NCBI GenBank assembly: GCA_030180135.1
Contig: CM058230.1
Location: 102,973,503 to 103,037,502 of the forward strand
DNA: 64,000 nt
Direction: 5' to 3'
Source: Orychophragmus violaceus
Lineage: Eukaryota > Streptophyta > Magnoliopsida > Brassicales > Brassicaceae
Within the stretch, counting starts at the first letter, position 1. Each line of letters begins with the position of its first letter. The notes under the pieces were generated by a model that saw only the letters and a program-made list of their open reading frames with translations, had not been told where the DNA came from and did not search any database. Positions 12,841 through 24,082 of this stretch are shown one piece after another. Position numbers and translations under genes: made by a program.

Positions 12841-14503
12841 TAATCTGCAGGAAGTGGTTAAGAAGCAGATTATGAAACTCCTTGATGCTGGGATTATCTA
12901 TCCTATCTCTGACAGTGATTGGGTGAGTCCAGTCCATGTAGTACCTAAGAAGGGCAGGGTTACAGTTGTGAAGAATGAGAAGAACGAGCTGATCCCTACT
13001 AGGACTGTAACAGGACACATGATGTGCATAGATTACAGGAAGCTGAATGCTGCAACTAGGAAGGATCATTTTCCCTTGCCTTTTATTGATCAGATGCTGG
13101 AGAGGTTAGCTAATCATCCTTATTACTGCTTCCTCGATGGATACTCAGTTTTCTTTCAGATTCCTATCCACCCAGAAGATCAGGGAAAGAGCACTTTCAC
13201 TTGTCCATATGGCACATTTACATACCGTAGAATGCCTTTTGGACTCTGTAATGCTCCTGCCACTTTCCAGAGATGCATGATGTCCATATTCACAGATATG
13301 ATTGAGGACTTTATGGAGGTATTCATGGATGATTTCTCAGTCTATGGATCATCTTATAATGAATGTTTAGATAATCTGTGCAAGGTGCTGACTAGATGTG
13401 AGGAGAAGCACTTGGTCCTTAACTGGGAAAAATGTCATTTCATGGTCAGAGATGGTATTGTTCTTGGACATAAAGTATCTGAAGCAGGGATCGAAGTGGA
13501 CTGCGCTAAGATCGAGGTAATGACCAACCTTCCGGCGCCTGATTCTGTTAAGTCTATAAGAAGCTTTCTTGGACATTCTGGCTTCTATAAACGGTTCATT
13601 AAAGACTTCAGTAAGATTGCTAGGCCACTAACTGCTTTGCTGTGTAAGGATGCCAAATTTGAGTTCACTCTAGACTGTCAGACTGCATTTAAACTGATCA
13701 AGCAGGCATTAGTGAGCGCTCCAATAGTTCAGCCTCCAGATTGGGATCTACCTTTTGAGATTATGTGTGATGCAAGTGATTTTGCTGTAGGAGCTGTTCT
13801 GGGACAGAAGAAGGACAGAAAACTTCATGCTATCTATTATGCTAGTAGGATACTAGATGATGCACAAAGGAACTATGCAACCACGGAGAAGGAGCTGTTG
13901 GCTGTTGTCTTTGCATTTGAGAAGTTCTGCCCCTATCTTGTTGGCTTCAAGGTGATTGTTCACACTGATCATTCAGCTCTGAAATATCTGATGCAGAAGA
14001 AGGATGCTAAGCCTAGACTGTTGAGATGGATTATGTTGCTTCAGGAGTTTGATATTGAAGTAAGGGACAAGAAGGGAGTCGAGAATGGAGTTGCTTATCA
14101 TCTTTCAAGGATGTTGGTTGAGGAAGACGTGCCTATAAATGATTATTTGCCTGAGGAAAACGTCAACATGATCAGTACAGTTTTTCAGATGGATTTGGGC
14201 AGTGAGTTGCAGAACTGTCGGGACAATCGCATTTTGTCGATCGATGCCACATTGGCAACGGTCGATACAAGTATCGGGGAAGAAACGATCGACACACGCT
14301 CACGCAACAGTCGATGCATACCTGATACGAACCGAGAGTCCTTCAGAGTCATAATTGGGAATTATGACTTCGAAATTGCTGCTGTAGCAACCTATGATCG
14401 AGCCTGGTATGCATATATAGCTAATTACCTTGCTGCTGAGACTGAACCAGATGATTTAAAGGGTTATGAAAAGAAAAAGTTCTTTAGGGAGCTTAGAAGA
14501 TAC
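12841..14503 (+). pseudogene. Athila-like pol, reverse transcriptase and RNase H (frame 3), cut by copia
   Basis: RT begins around [19 protein letters not shown] and carries RRMPFGLCNAPATFQRCM and the catalytic box FMDDFS (around 13325). RNase H shows the conserved CDAS (around 13770), TEKE and TDH blocks, but the terminal ADHLSR motif reads AYHLSR (around 14096), so one catalytic aspartate is replaced by tyrosine. The linker to integrase has two palindrome pairs (14237-14265 and about 14286-14315). The frame is broken at 14503 by the copia LTR, in the stretch that normally reads RRY-WDEPYL; the matching half resumes at 21557. Confidence 0.88.
14499..14503 (+). repeat. 5-bp target site duplication GATAC (left)
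   Basis: GATAC at 14499-14503 is repeated at 21557-21561, exactly flanking the copia LTRs. Confidence 0.93.
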
Positions 14504-15194
14504 TGTTGGGATTATGTCCTGAAATCATAATCGTACTTACTCTAATGGTAGTTGTATTGTCGAGATCGGACAATTCATGTGATACTAGGTAGTCATAATG
14601 TTTTGCTAGAAACCACTTATGTCAAATGAGTTCTAACTCATTTCTAGTATCGTGTGAACCTAAAGGGTCACACACCTAAGCAAGTTGGATACGCTTCTGT
14701 ATGGAATTGATCATTGGCATATGGTCCGATCAATGTGTATTGGATACACATTGAATTCGTGTTTTAAGAGGTGTGTCGATCGATGCCATTGGTGCGTCGA
14801 TCGATACAAGAGGTGTGTCGATCGTTACCATTGGATGCAACAATCGACACAAGGTCGATACCGTAACTGATGTTACGGTTTGTGAACCGTAGGCCTATTT
14901 ATAAGGGCCAGGTTACACGACCTAAAGGGTGAACCGTTGCAGACTGTTTTTCTTGATAGAAAAACAGACCCTCTTCCTCGAGAAACACCTAGAGAATCCC
15001 AGGAGATCCGATCACCGGTACTAGCATCCCGGCGGATTCCAGCTTGTGTGCGTGTGGACTACGTTAGAGGCGCATCGATTGAGGCGCTCTAGATCTCGAT
15101 TACCTGCTCATCCTTCCGCTGCCAATCTCCAAGTAATCACGAGGTCAGTTCTTAGATTCAATCACCTAGACCCTGGATCCTAGGGAATCCAACA
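14504..15194 (+). repeat. copia 5' LTR
   Basis: 691 bp, TGTTGGGATTATG to GGAATCCAACA. Three palindromic cores at 14776-14783, 14797-14804 and 14818-14825 are spaced exactly 21 and 21 bp. A TATA-like TATTTATAAG lies at 14896-14905, about 70 bp downstream of the third core. Confidence 0.93.
14896..14905 (+). promoter_or_regulatory. TATA-like block in copia LTR
   Basis: TATTTATAAG follows the array of three palindromic cores in the LTR, a plausible U3 promoter with the cores as upstream elements. The same arrangement is in the 3' LTR near 21258. Confidence 0.45.
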
Positions 15195-15195
15195 G

Positions 15196-15208
15196 TGGTA
15201 TCAGAGCC
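15196..15208 (+). other. Primer binding site, initiator tRNA-Met type
   Basis: TGGTATCAGAGCC begins two bases after the 5' LTR, the usual copia primer site complementary to initiator tRNA-Met. Confidence 0.88.
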
Positions 15209-16828
15209 TTAGGGTTTAATAGATTGAATCTGTAGTCTGAAATTCGATTAGAATGGTTTTAATTGAATTGATGCTAGCTAGGTTTCATTTTGTAATTATG
15301 AATCTCAGATTTGTTAATATCAAAAACGAAGAACTGTGTTTTCGCACAGCATCGATCGATGCACTGGGTGTGTCGATCGATGCAGCGCGAAAACGGCAAA
15401 ACTGATTTAGGGTTTTCGCACAGCATCGATCGGTGCACTGGGTGCATCGATCGATGCAGCGCGAAAATACAAAAGCGATCGTGTTTTCGCATAGCGTCGA
15501 TCGACACAAGTTTGTGTCGATCGATGCACCGCGAATTCGCCTAATCAGAGAAGGGTTTCGATTTAGAAATTGCACTGTGTCGATCGACACACTGGGTGCA
15601 TCGATCGACACAGGCTGTGCGAAAGGATAAATCGGTTCAATTGGATTGAACCGGTTATCTCGCATGGTTATGTCGGTGTATTTCGATAAAAATTCCCTGA
15701 TACCCTACTGTATCGATCGACACAGGTTCAGTGTCGATCGACACAGTCCTTGCGATTGGTTAATCGGTTTAATTGGATTGAATTGGTTATCATGCTTGGT
15801 TAAGGTAGGTCAGATCGGTTTAAATTGGATGAATTGATTCAATTGGATTGAACCAGTTATCGCAATTAGAATAAACCAATTTACATGATTAAGATCAGTT
15901 TGATCTGATAAGTCGGTTCACTTGGATTGAGCCAATTATCAAAACTGTCTTCGGTTTAGGCTTATGTCGACCGTCACACATGGGTTGTGTCGATTGACAT
16001 GACCGGTTCAATGAACCGGGTTAGTTGGATTAACCGGTTATTGCAGTCCGGTTTTGTTTGGTGGTGTCAATCGACAGACAGAGTCTGCATCGATCGACAC
16101 AGTATTCGAAATTCTGGTTATTGAACCTTGAATTTGCAGAAACCAAACTAGACTTAAACATTGATCAAAGATTAGCTTCAATGTGGTCAACTGTCAAGAC
16201 TCATTTCGTTGTGTGATGTCTAGCCAAGAGCTTGGTGTCCACAATTACGTGAGTAGGGCAGGTAATAATGTTGATGGACTTGCAGTGCATTAACATCAAC
16301 AATTACATGACCTAAGAAATTGATTTGCTAAACTTTTGGGTTTAGTTTCCTCAACTAAATATCAAGTAACATTGATGTCTTGCCCAATCTTGTCTACTGT
16401 CAAAGCTCGTGTCGTTTGTTGGATAGTCTTGGAGTCCTTGGTATCCACTGCTACATGGGTAAGGCAGGTGGTCATTGACAGACTTGCAGTGCAACTGTCA
16501 ATGATCACAAGACTAAAGAGATTGGTTTACTTGACTGAGCTATCAAAAGTTCTGGGCCCAGAGACATCAGAGTGGATTAGACATAGTTTGTCTCATCCAC
16601 AACCAAGAGTTGTACTGAGTGCAATTAGCAATGATTTGCTTACCTAGATAACTAAAGTTTGGGTGATGGCGAGTCGCCCACTCAGATTTTGGTGAAGTAT
16701 GGATCTTGGATTATTATATTCATAGAGGAAACATTGTTTGAATATAATGCGAGTTTTCTTATTAAATAAGATTTCTCATCATATACATAACTAAATCTTT
16801 GTTTTTCCTTGGATTTCAGTTTCTGTCT
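15209..16828 (+). other. copia leader with palindrome array and a diverged duplication
   Basis: Bases 15350-16110 hold a series of paired palindromes, with cores at 15352/15373, 15426/15447, 15497/15517, 15580/15601 and 15713/15734, then degenerate ones near 15967 and 16070. Segments between pairs repeat phrases such as GGATTGAACCGGTTATC. Bases about 16180-16340 and 16390-16550 are diverged copies of each other (both contain GGGCAGGT/AGGCAGGT followed by GACTTGCAGTGCA). No long coding frame; the short ORFs rich in SID and CRST are translations of the palindromes. Confidence 0.75.
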
Positions 16829-17665
16829 ATGACTACTTTCTCGTTGCGATCTGTCCTTGAGAAGGACAAGTTAAATGGATCGAACTTCCTGGATTGGTAT
16901 CGGAATCTGAGATTCATTCTCAAGCAGGAGAGCAAGGACTATGTCCTTGAAAAGGCTCTTCCGGAAAGGCTTGGGACCAATCGCTCGCATGCAGCATATA
17001 ATGCTTGGAATAAGCATTATATTGATGTGGTAGATGTGCGTGGTCTGATGTTGGCTACCATGAGCTCGGACTTGAAAAGTCAATACGAGAACATGGAGTC
17101 GCCAATAGAGATGATCACCAGCCTGAAACTGAAGTTTCAGGATGTGGCACGAGTTGAGAGATTCCAGATGGTGAAGTCTCTCACTGGGTGCAAACTACCA
17201 GAGGATGCTCCAGTAAATCCTCATGTCATTAAACTGATGGGTTACATTGATACCCTGGGGAAACTGGAATGTCCTGTCAGCTTAGAGTTGGCCACTGACA
17301 TCATTCTGCAGTCACTGCCGTCTAGCTATGACAAGTTCGTTAAGAACTATATCAAGAAATGCTTGACGAAGACGTTGACTGAGCTGCATGGCATGCTCAA
17401 GGCAGCAGAGCAAAACATCAAAAGGGGCAAAAGATTTGAGAAATCTTGTTTAGACAAGGGTGTTGGCAAGGCCGTCCAGATTTGGAATCAGGATAAGCCT
17501 GTGTCATCTTATAAGCCCAAGTCAAGCCCATCTGGTGTTAGTAAGTGCTTCTACTGTAATGAGTCGGGGCATTGGAAGAGAGATTGCATTAAATTCTTGG
17601 AAGATTCACAAGAGATGAAGGAGATGTATGGTACTTCTTCTTCAGGTATTGTGTTATTAATTTAA
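16829..17665 (+). CDS. copia Gag protein
   Basis: 278 codons from ATG at 16829. An upstream in-frame ATG at 16799 would add ten hydrophobic residues, but 16829 starts the text typical of copia Gag (MTTFSLRSVLEKDKLNGSNF). The UBN2/Gag-type domain covers about residues 10-200, and a zinc knuckle CFYCNESGHWKRDC (C-X2-C-X4-H-X4-C) lies near the C-terminus. The protein would form the virus-like particle and bind the RNA. The ORF has no stops or shifts, in contrast to the ruined pol behind it. It ends shortly after the zinc knuckle, so no protease is fused to it. Confidence 0.88.
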   Translation: MTTFSLRSVLEKDKLNGSNFLDWYRNLRFILKQESKDYVLEKALPERLGTNRSHAAYNAWNKHYIDVVDVRGLMLATMSSDLKSQYENMESPIEMITSLKLKFQDVARVERFQMVKSLTGCKLPEDAPVNPHVIKLMGYIDTLGKLECPVSLELATDIILQSLPSSYDKFVKNYIKKCLTKTLTELHGMLKAAEQNIKRGKRFEKSCLDKGVGKAVQIWNQDKPVSSYKPKSSPSGVSKCFYCNESGHWKRDCIKFLEDSQEMKEMYGTSSSGIVLLI

Positions 17666-20600
17666 GTTCTACATATGTATTGGATACTAGTTGTGGTACT
17701 GATATTTTTGAAATATGCAGGACCTAAGCGACAGTAGAACGTTGAAGAAAGGACAAGTGGAACTGCGTGTCTGGTTGGAGCAATGGTTGCTGCATGAGCC
17801 GTAGAGACTCTTCACTTGTAGGAGCCTTTCATACTTGGTTTTAGAAATTAAGTAATTGCTTCTGTGTATCTGCCTTGTGCAGAAATGCCTTTCATTTTCT
17901 TGTAAGAATTTAAATGTTTTTCATTTTGATAAAAGACAAGTTTTGTTCTTTAGATCTTAATGAAATATCATATGGTAGCACCCCATTTGGAATGGGTTTT
18001 ATATCTTAAACCAGCGAAAGTCAGAATATAACACAAATACTAAAGGTTTAAGTCTGATGACTCAAACTCGATTTTTCTTTGGCATAGTCGTTTAACCACA
18101 TAGAGTGAAGCGGATTCAGAAGTTCCATAGTTTTGAACTCATTTGATTATAAATCATTTGAGATATGAATTCTGTTCACTGGACCAAATGACTAAGGCCC
18201 TTTTAGCAGAGCTAAAGGAAACGGGCCAGAGGCTTATTGGGCCTTAAACATACTGATGTATGCGGCCCGATGAGCATTAGTGCCAAAGGAAATCTTCTGT
18301 ACTTCATTACCTTATTGATGGCATCGATAAGTATAGCTGTGTTCATTTGATGAAACATGAGCAGGAATCCTTTGAGGAGTTCCAAGAAGAAGTATAAAAC
18401 CGATTTGACATAAGTATTGAGATCCTCGATTGAATCGCGGAGGAAAATACTTGAGTCAAGAATTGGGTGATCATCTAACAGAATGGATCGGATCTTATTA
18501 GATATGCTCCGATTAATGATGAGTCACAAGAATTTTCCATAATCATTTAAGAATACGTTCTAAAATGTCTGTCTTTGCGCAGAAAAGAGTTTCTATCAGA
18601 ATTAGTGAAAAACACCACATTTGATGTGGACTGGGTGATTTCCAAATTTGTTTTTCTGATTAATTGGGATTGCAAGGTTTGTGTAAGACAGTAGTCAACA
18701 AACAAACTTGAACCCATATCTGATAAGTTCTACCTCGCTGGTTGTCCTAAGGAAACCAAGGCTCAGTACTTTTGTTATCCAGAACTGTGTCTTATAAGAA
18801 AGATCATACTTTCGAAAGAAACTGTGGGAGTAAAAGTACACATCGAAGAAATTCGATAAACACAGGAGGCTGCTCAACCTGTTGAGGGAGAGCAGCGGTG
18901 AGATCTACAAAGTGCTGTAGAATCTACACCTGTGGAGCCTGAAATTCGCAGATCCGAAAGGATCCATCACTAACTCGAGAGTGATTTCTCGTAACCAATT
19001 GTCGTGATCTATTGATCATTGAAAAGTGACGAGCATGCGAAATTCAAAGAAGCGATGGTGAGCCCCAACTCCGAAAATTGGCTGGGTATGCATGTTAGCT
19101 TCACCGATCCATTTCTGGATTGAAGCAGACATCTTGGAGTTGGAATCAACATTCTGATAATGTGGTCAAAAGTTTTGACTTGATCAGAAAGAAATGAAAC
19201 CTTGCGTTTACAAGAATACTAGTGGGAGCGTAATGGCAATTCTCAAACAGTATGTAGATGGCATACTTGAATCTCATAAACGACGTTCTGACGCCAAAGT
19301 CTTGTCAAGATTTGGGTCGGAAGTCAAAATTTAATGATAGACATGGGAGAAGCCGCGTGAATTCTTGGAATAAGAATCTATTGATATAGATTGAGTAAGC
19401 TAATTGGATCGTGTCAAAATCCTTATGTTGATAAGGTATTGGACAGTTCAAATGTGCTTAATTTCAAGAATGGCTTCATACCAAAGGTCTTATGGCAATA
19501 ATCTAAGCAAGATAAAGTGTCTTGGACACTGGCTGAGCTAGTAACAATATTAGCAAGATGAAGTGTTTTGAACACTGTCTGAACTAGTATAAGTGAGTGT
19601 GATTGCTAATGCTGCTGCAATAGAATCCATCAAGAATGCCATATTTTGCGCTCGTCTAAATGCAGCTTACGCATAAAGCATGACGAGAAAATACCAATGT
19701 GTTCCGGTAATAGTCACTGAATAGTTACCAGAAATATCCCAAGTGTTTGAGAAACACTAAGGATAGGTTCGTGGTGAACTGATGAAGTGACGAACCAGTT
19801 GAAAGTAGTTAGACGGACAAAGACGATTCCCGGTTCCCACCTGGTCATGTCTCTTTGTCTGAATAGCGGTGCTGACTGTTGGAAAGGCTCCAAGCAGTGG
19901 ACCGTAGAATAGTGCTTTTATCTGAATGGCGGTGTAATTTGTTGAAATTGTTTCAAGCAATAACACCGCAGTCTCTCCCACAACCTAAGCACGGAATTTA
20001 TTCTGAGTGTTGTAGGTATAAGATATCTGAAGAGATGATCTTGATTCTAGTGGGAGTAATTTTAGTTATGTTGTAGTCATTACATAGACATGCTATGGTA
20101 GTGTTTATGTAAGTCAAACTGACATCGGTATTATTTAATTATTGGATAATTAAATAATAGTCCCAAAGTATTTTATGTTCATCTTATAGGTCATCAAGTT
20201 GAGGATTTGATCATGAAACCCTATAAGTAAAAGATGACATAAATTATGATTGTCCCTAGTCGAGATTGTCAAAGTGGGACACTGACAACCGCGGGAGACT
20301 AGATTGTGAGGTGGCTGTTGACTAAGTTTCATGGAGTCAATGATATGAGTATCACAGTCAGTCACATAGATATATTTTGGTGAACATATGATCGGACATG
20401 ACCTGCTAATGAGAACTCTACAAGATAGTTATCTGTGTCATGAGAGTTTCTCATTACGACTATAGAGTATAGTCCTTAGACCTGAGTTCATCATGCTTTC
20501 TAGCATATGAATTGGTGCGCTTTGACCTTGTCAAACGTCGTTCCGTAACTAGCGGCGATAAAGACATTGCTTGGGCGTATCATGAAGTGTGTGTAGAAAC

Positions 20601-20855
20601 AGGGATGGAACAAGATGGGATTTGTCCCTCCTGGATAACGGGAGATAAATATCTCAGGGCCCATCGAAGATTTTATACTGAGAAAATGCATGGCCGTGCT
20701 CAAACGAGGTGATTGTCAGTCGTTTGTTTTATCAGTATAGATCAGAAGTTCGATGAACATGATGTTGGCTATAATAAGGATGACACCATTTATTGCCTTA
20801 TGCCATATCGAGACATAGCGACAAAGGGATTATGGGAATATATGATTCCAGTATA
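17666..20855 (+). pseudogene. Decayed copia pol region
   Basis: No long ORF. Recognisable scraps appear in the right order: integrase-like text after YFIT near 18300; the linker/RT start with FKEAMVSPNSENWLG near 19045; RT text VDGILESHK near 19255 where intact elements have YVDDIL; and MGEAA.ILGI near 19345 followed by a degenerate DKVL block. Many stops and indels separate them. Two short local duplications occur near 19490-19600 and 19800-19980. The region is about 3.2 kb, shorter than an intact copia pol, so deletions are likely. Confidence 0.75.
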
Positions 20856-20865
20856 AGTGGGAGAT
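20853..20865 (+). other. copia polypurine tract
   Basis: AAGTGGGAGAT-type purine stretch immediately before the 3' LTR, the usual plus-strand priming site. The same stretch precedes the LTR at 152. Confidence 0.75.
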
Positions 20866-21556
20866 TGTTGGGATTATGTCCTGAAATCATAATCGTACTT
20901 ACTCTAAAGGTAGTTGTATTGTCGAGATCGGACAATTCATGTGATACTAGGTAGTCATAATGTTTTGCTAGAAACCACTTATGGCAAATGAGTTCTAACT
21001 CATTTCTAGTATCGTGTGAACCTAAAGGGTCACACACCTAAGCAAGTTGGATACGCTTCTGTATGGAATTGATTATTGGCATATGGTCCGATCAATGTGT
21101 ATTGGATACACATTGAATTCGTGTTTTAAGAGGTGTGTCGATCGATGCCATTGGTGCGTCGATCGATACAAGAGGTGTGTCGATCGTTACCATTGGATGC
21201 AACGATCAACACAAGGTCGATACCGTAACTGATGTTACGGTTTGTGAACCGTAGGCCTATTTATAAGGGCCAGGTTACACGACCTAAAGGGTGAGCTGTT
21301 GCAGACAGTTTTTCTTGATAGAAAAACAGACCCTCTTCCTCGAGAAACACGTAGAAAATCCCAGGAGATCCGATCACCGGTACTAGCATCCCGGCGGATT
21401 CCAGCTTGTGTGCGTGTGGACTACGTTAGAGGCGCAGCGATTGAGGCGCTCTAGATCTCGATTACCTGCTCATCCTTCCGCTGCCAATCTCCAGGTAATC
21501 ACGAGGTCAGTTCTTAGATTCAATCACCTAGACCCTGGATCCTAGGGAATCCAACA
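20866..21556 (+). repeat. copia 3' LTR
   Basis: 691 bp, same ends as the 5' LTR. Cores at 21138-21145, 21159-21166 and 21180-21187 keep the 21-bp spacing. It is followed by the GATAC duplication, after which gypsy pol resumes. Confidence 0.93.
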
Positions 21557-22750
21557 GATACTACTGGGATGAGCCTTATCTCTATAAGCACTGTTCAGAT
21601 AGCCTTTACAGGAGATGCATTGCTGAATCAGAAGTTCCAGACGTCCTCTTCCACTGTCATGGATCAGATTATGCTGGACATTTCGCAACATTCAAGACTG
21701 TGTCTAAGGTTCTGCAAGCAGGTTTCTGGTGCCTACAATGTTTAGAGACACTCATTCCTTCATCACTCAGTGTGATGCCTGTAAGAGGAGAGGGAAAATC
21801 AGCAAGAAACATGAGATGCCTCAGAATTTCAATCTGGAAGTTGAGGTTTTTTATTGTTGGGGTATAGATTTCATGGGTCCTTTTCCCTCATCCTATGGGA
21901 ATAAGTTCATCTTGGTTGCTGTAGACTATGTTTCTAAGTGGGTTAAAGCAATAGCTAGTCCAACCAATGATTCTTCAGTGGTCATTAAGCTGTTTAAGAC
22001 CATTATATTCCCCAGATTTGGAGTACCTCATATAGTGATTAGTGATGGAAGATCTCATTTCATCAATAAGGTCTTCGAGAAGCTGCTAAAGAAGCATGAA
22101 GTTCATCACATAGTCGCTACTCCTTATCACCCTCAGACTAGTGAACAAGTTGAGATTTCTAACAGGCAGATTAAGGAGATCCTTGAGAAGACAGTTGGAA
22201 AGACGAGGAAAGATTGGGCAGCAAAGTTGGATGATGCATTATGGGCCTACATGACAGCATTCAAGACACCACTTGGGACCACTCCATTCCATCTGCTATA
22301 TGGAAAAGCATGTCATCTGCCAGTGGAACTTGAGCACAAAGCAGCATGGGCTGTGAAACAGATGAACTTTGATCTTAAGTCTGCTGCAGAGAGGAGATTG
22401 ATACAGCTTAATGAGTTGGATGAGATCAGACATTTTGCTTATGAGAACTCAAAGCTTTATAAGGAGAGGACTAAGGCATATCATGACAAGAAGATTGCCT
22501 CCAGACAGTTTGAGCCCAATGATCAGGTACTTTTGTATAACTCTCGTTTGCATTTTTTCCAGGTAAGCTGAAATCAAGGTGGTCTGGCCCTTTCACAATC
22601 AAAGAGGTGCGTCCGTATGGAGCTGTCACTCTAACTGGTAAGGACGGTTATGAATTCACCGTGAATGGACAGCGGGTGAAACATTATTGGGCTAAGGCCG
22701 AGATTCCAGGAGGGCAGATTCTGCCTCTGGATGATGCACCCTCAACATAA
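21557..22750 (+). pseudogene. Athila-like pol, integrase half (frameshifted)
   Basis: Resumes directly after the copia element with WDEPYLYKHCSD. The zinc-binding part shows CHGSDYAGHF and, after a one-base shift near 21732, CDACKRRG (HHCC pattern). The catalytic core has [25 protein letters not shown] and a glutamate in [14 protein letters not shown], so all three DDE positions are kept. A second one-base shift near 22555 separates the C-terminal part, which contains KSRWSGPFTI and ends with TAA at 22748-22750. In an intact element this would be one frame with the RT half at 12841-14503. Confidence 0.88.
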
Positions 22751-24082
22751 ATCTGCTGAAGCGTCAAGCTAATGACCTTAAACAAGCGCTGAGTGGGAGG
22801 CAACCCACTATTTTCGTTTTTGCATTTTGATTTTAGTGTTTTTTTAAGGATTTTACGCTTGTTTCTGGTTTTGCTTAGTTTTTGTTTGCAGGTCTCGGAC
22901 AAATCGCAGTGCGTCGATCGACACACCATTGTGTCGATCGTCACAACACGAAAGAAATCGCATTGCAGCGATCGTTGCGGTCCTGAGAAACGATCGACCC
23001 ACAACGAACATCGCACATCAACGGTCGATGCACTTAGTGCAACGATCGATGCCTGATTGCGACAGAAGTAAACCCGAGAGAACTTAACCAACCTTAAACA
23101 AATTTTTATTTTCTTTTTGCCAATCCTTCGCTTGAAACTACTGGGGACATTGTGTCTTAAGTGTGGGGGAGGTTCTACTAACTTCTTTCTTTTGTTTTCT
23201 TAGAGTCATTTAAAATTTTTCAAAATTTTTGTTTATTGAGTCAAAATTTGTTTAAGTAAGAAACAATGATTTTTTTACAAGATTAGTAGCACTTGCAGGA
23301 ACTTAAGTAACCATTGAGATGAAGCTGCAGATCAATCTCTGACTATTAGAAAACCCAGACACAGATCAACCTACTAAGAGCACCCACATCACTTCAGGTA
23401 TCAGAGGATCTTTTACTGACTTCACCTTAATACTGACTTAGATTTCTCACTTAAGGGCTTGGAATACTTTGAGTCGGATTCCTTTGTTAGTTCTGACACA
23501 GCCTGTAAACATGTCCTATTTAGTTCCCTTCTCCCCTTCCATAAAGTAAAAAAAAAAAGAGTAATAAACTGAGGATGAGTTAGTAACTCCGAAGTGGTCA
23601 CGGGAGTGGTAGAGACCCCTATTACCTCCTGTGCGATCCATGTAATGTGTCCAATGTACACCCCAAAACGGGAAGAACACTGATAAAAAAAATAAAATGA
23701 TACCCAAAGGGGAAAAATCAGTTGTTAAGGAAGGAAAAAGAGAAGAAAGGGACTAGAGAAAGATAGTTTGGTGGTCTAGAGCTGACAAGGTAAGAGTCCA
23801 TGTGCCTTTGATCGATATTCCTTAGGTGAAACCGCACTTAAATACTTGCAGAAGTCAGTAGGGAGAATTTGAATGCGTGAATGCGATTCTGGAGTTTACT
23901 TAGGACAGTTGCTAAGTGTGGGGGAAGTATATGTTGGTCTTGATGTCTGCAGGTTGATTGTTTCATGTGGATTACTAAGGGAATCTGAGTGTTGCTGCTT
24001 CTAGGATGAAAAGAGTTTCTGAATAGTTTTCAAACCTCTTCACTGCATTTTAGTTCTCTGTTTTGCTTGAGGACAAGCAAAG
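22751..24082 (+). other. gypsy 3' non-coding region (env position) with three PPT-like blocks
   Basis: About 1.3 kb between the integrase stop and the 3' LTR. This is where Athila elements carry an env-like gene, but I find no ORF that could be one. Palindrome pairs lie at 22914-22941 and 23021-23049. AAGTGTGGGGGA or GGGGAA variants occur at about 23157, 23912 and 24084, the last being the functional tract next to the LTR. The region aligns with 900-2015 of the first gypsy copy, which argues that this non-coding layout is a family trait. Confidence 0.7.

Larger units (their letters stand above)
14504..21556 (+). mobile_element. Ty1/copia-type LTR element, gag intact, pol decayed, nested in gypsy pol
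   Basis: Two LTRs of 691 bp each start TGTTGG and end CCAACA, flanked by the GATAC duplication. Inside are an initiator tRNA-Met primer site, a 1.6-kb leader, an intact gag ORF, about 3.2 kb of pol-like sequence full of stops, and a purine tract. I count about 12 differences between the LTRs (roughly 98.3% identity). It is younger than the gypsy element by position, yet its pol is far more decayed than its LTRs. This fits a non-autonomous gag-only element mobilised in trans, comparable to the TR-GAG type known from plants. Confidence 0.92.

Noticed and set aside
10486..13576. Minus-strand ORFs across the gypsy gag-pol
   Set aside because: They are shadows of the coding frame on the plus strand, with no recognised domains.
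15350..15745. Array of short repeats resembling a CRISPR array
   Set aside because: Repeat units are palindromic doublets in a plant retrotransposon leader; spacers are related to each other rather than unique and no cas genes exist.
15300..15840. Several overlapping ORFs rich in SIDA, CRST and DRC peptides
   Set aside because: They are translations of the TCGATCGA palindromes in different frames on both strands. Each is short, without start context, and the peptides change with the frame. The same holds for 759-941, 2023-2289, 14685-14870, 21047-21232, 22684-23091 and 39345-39596.
22751..24082. Env-like gene of the Athila element
   Set aside because: No ORF above about 90 codons and no membrane or signal segments; the 135-codon minus-strand frame is a palindrome echo.
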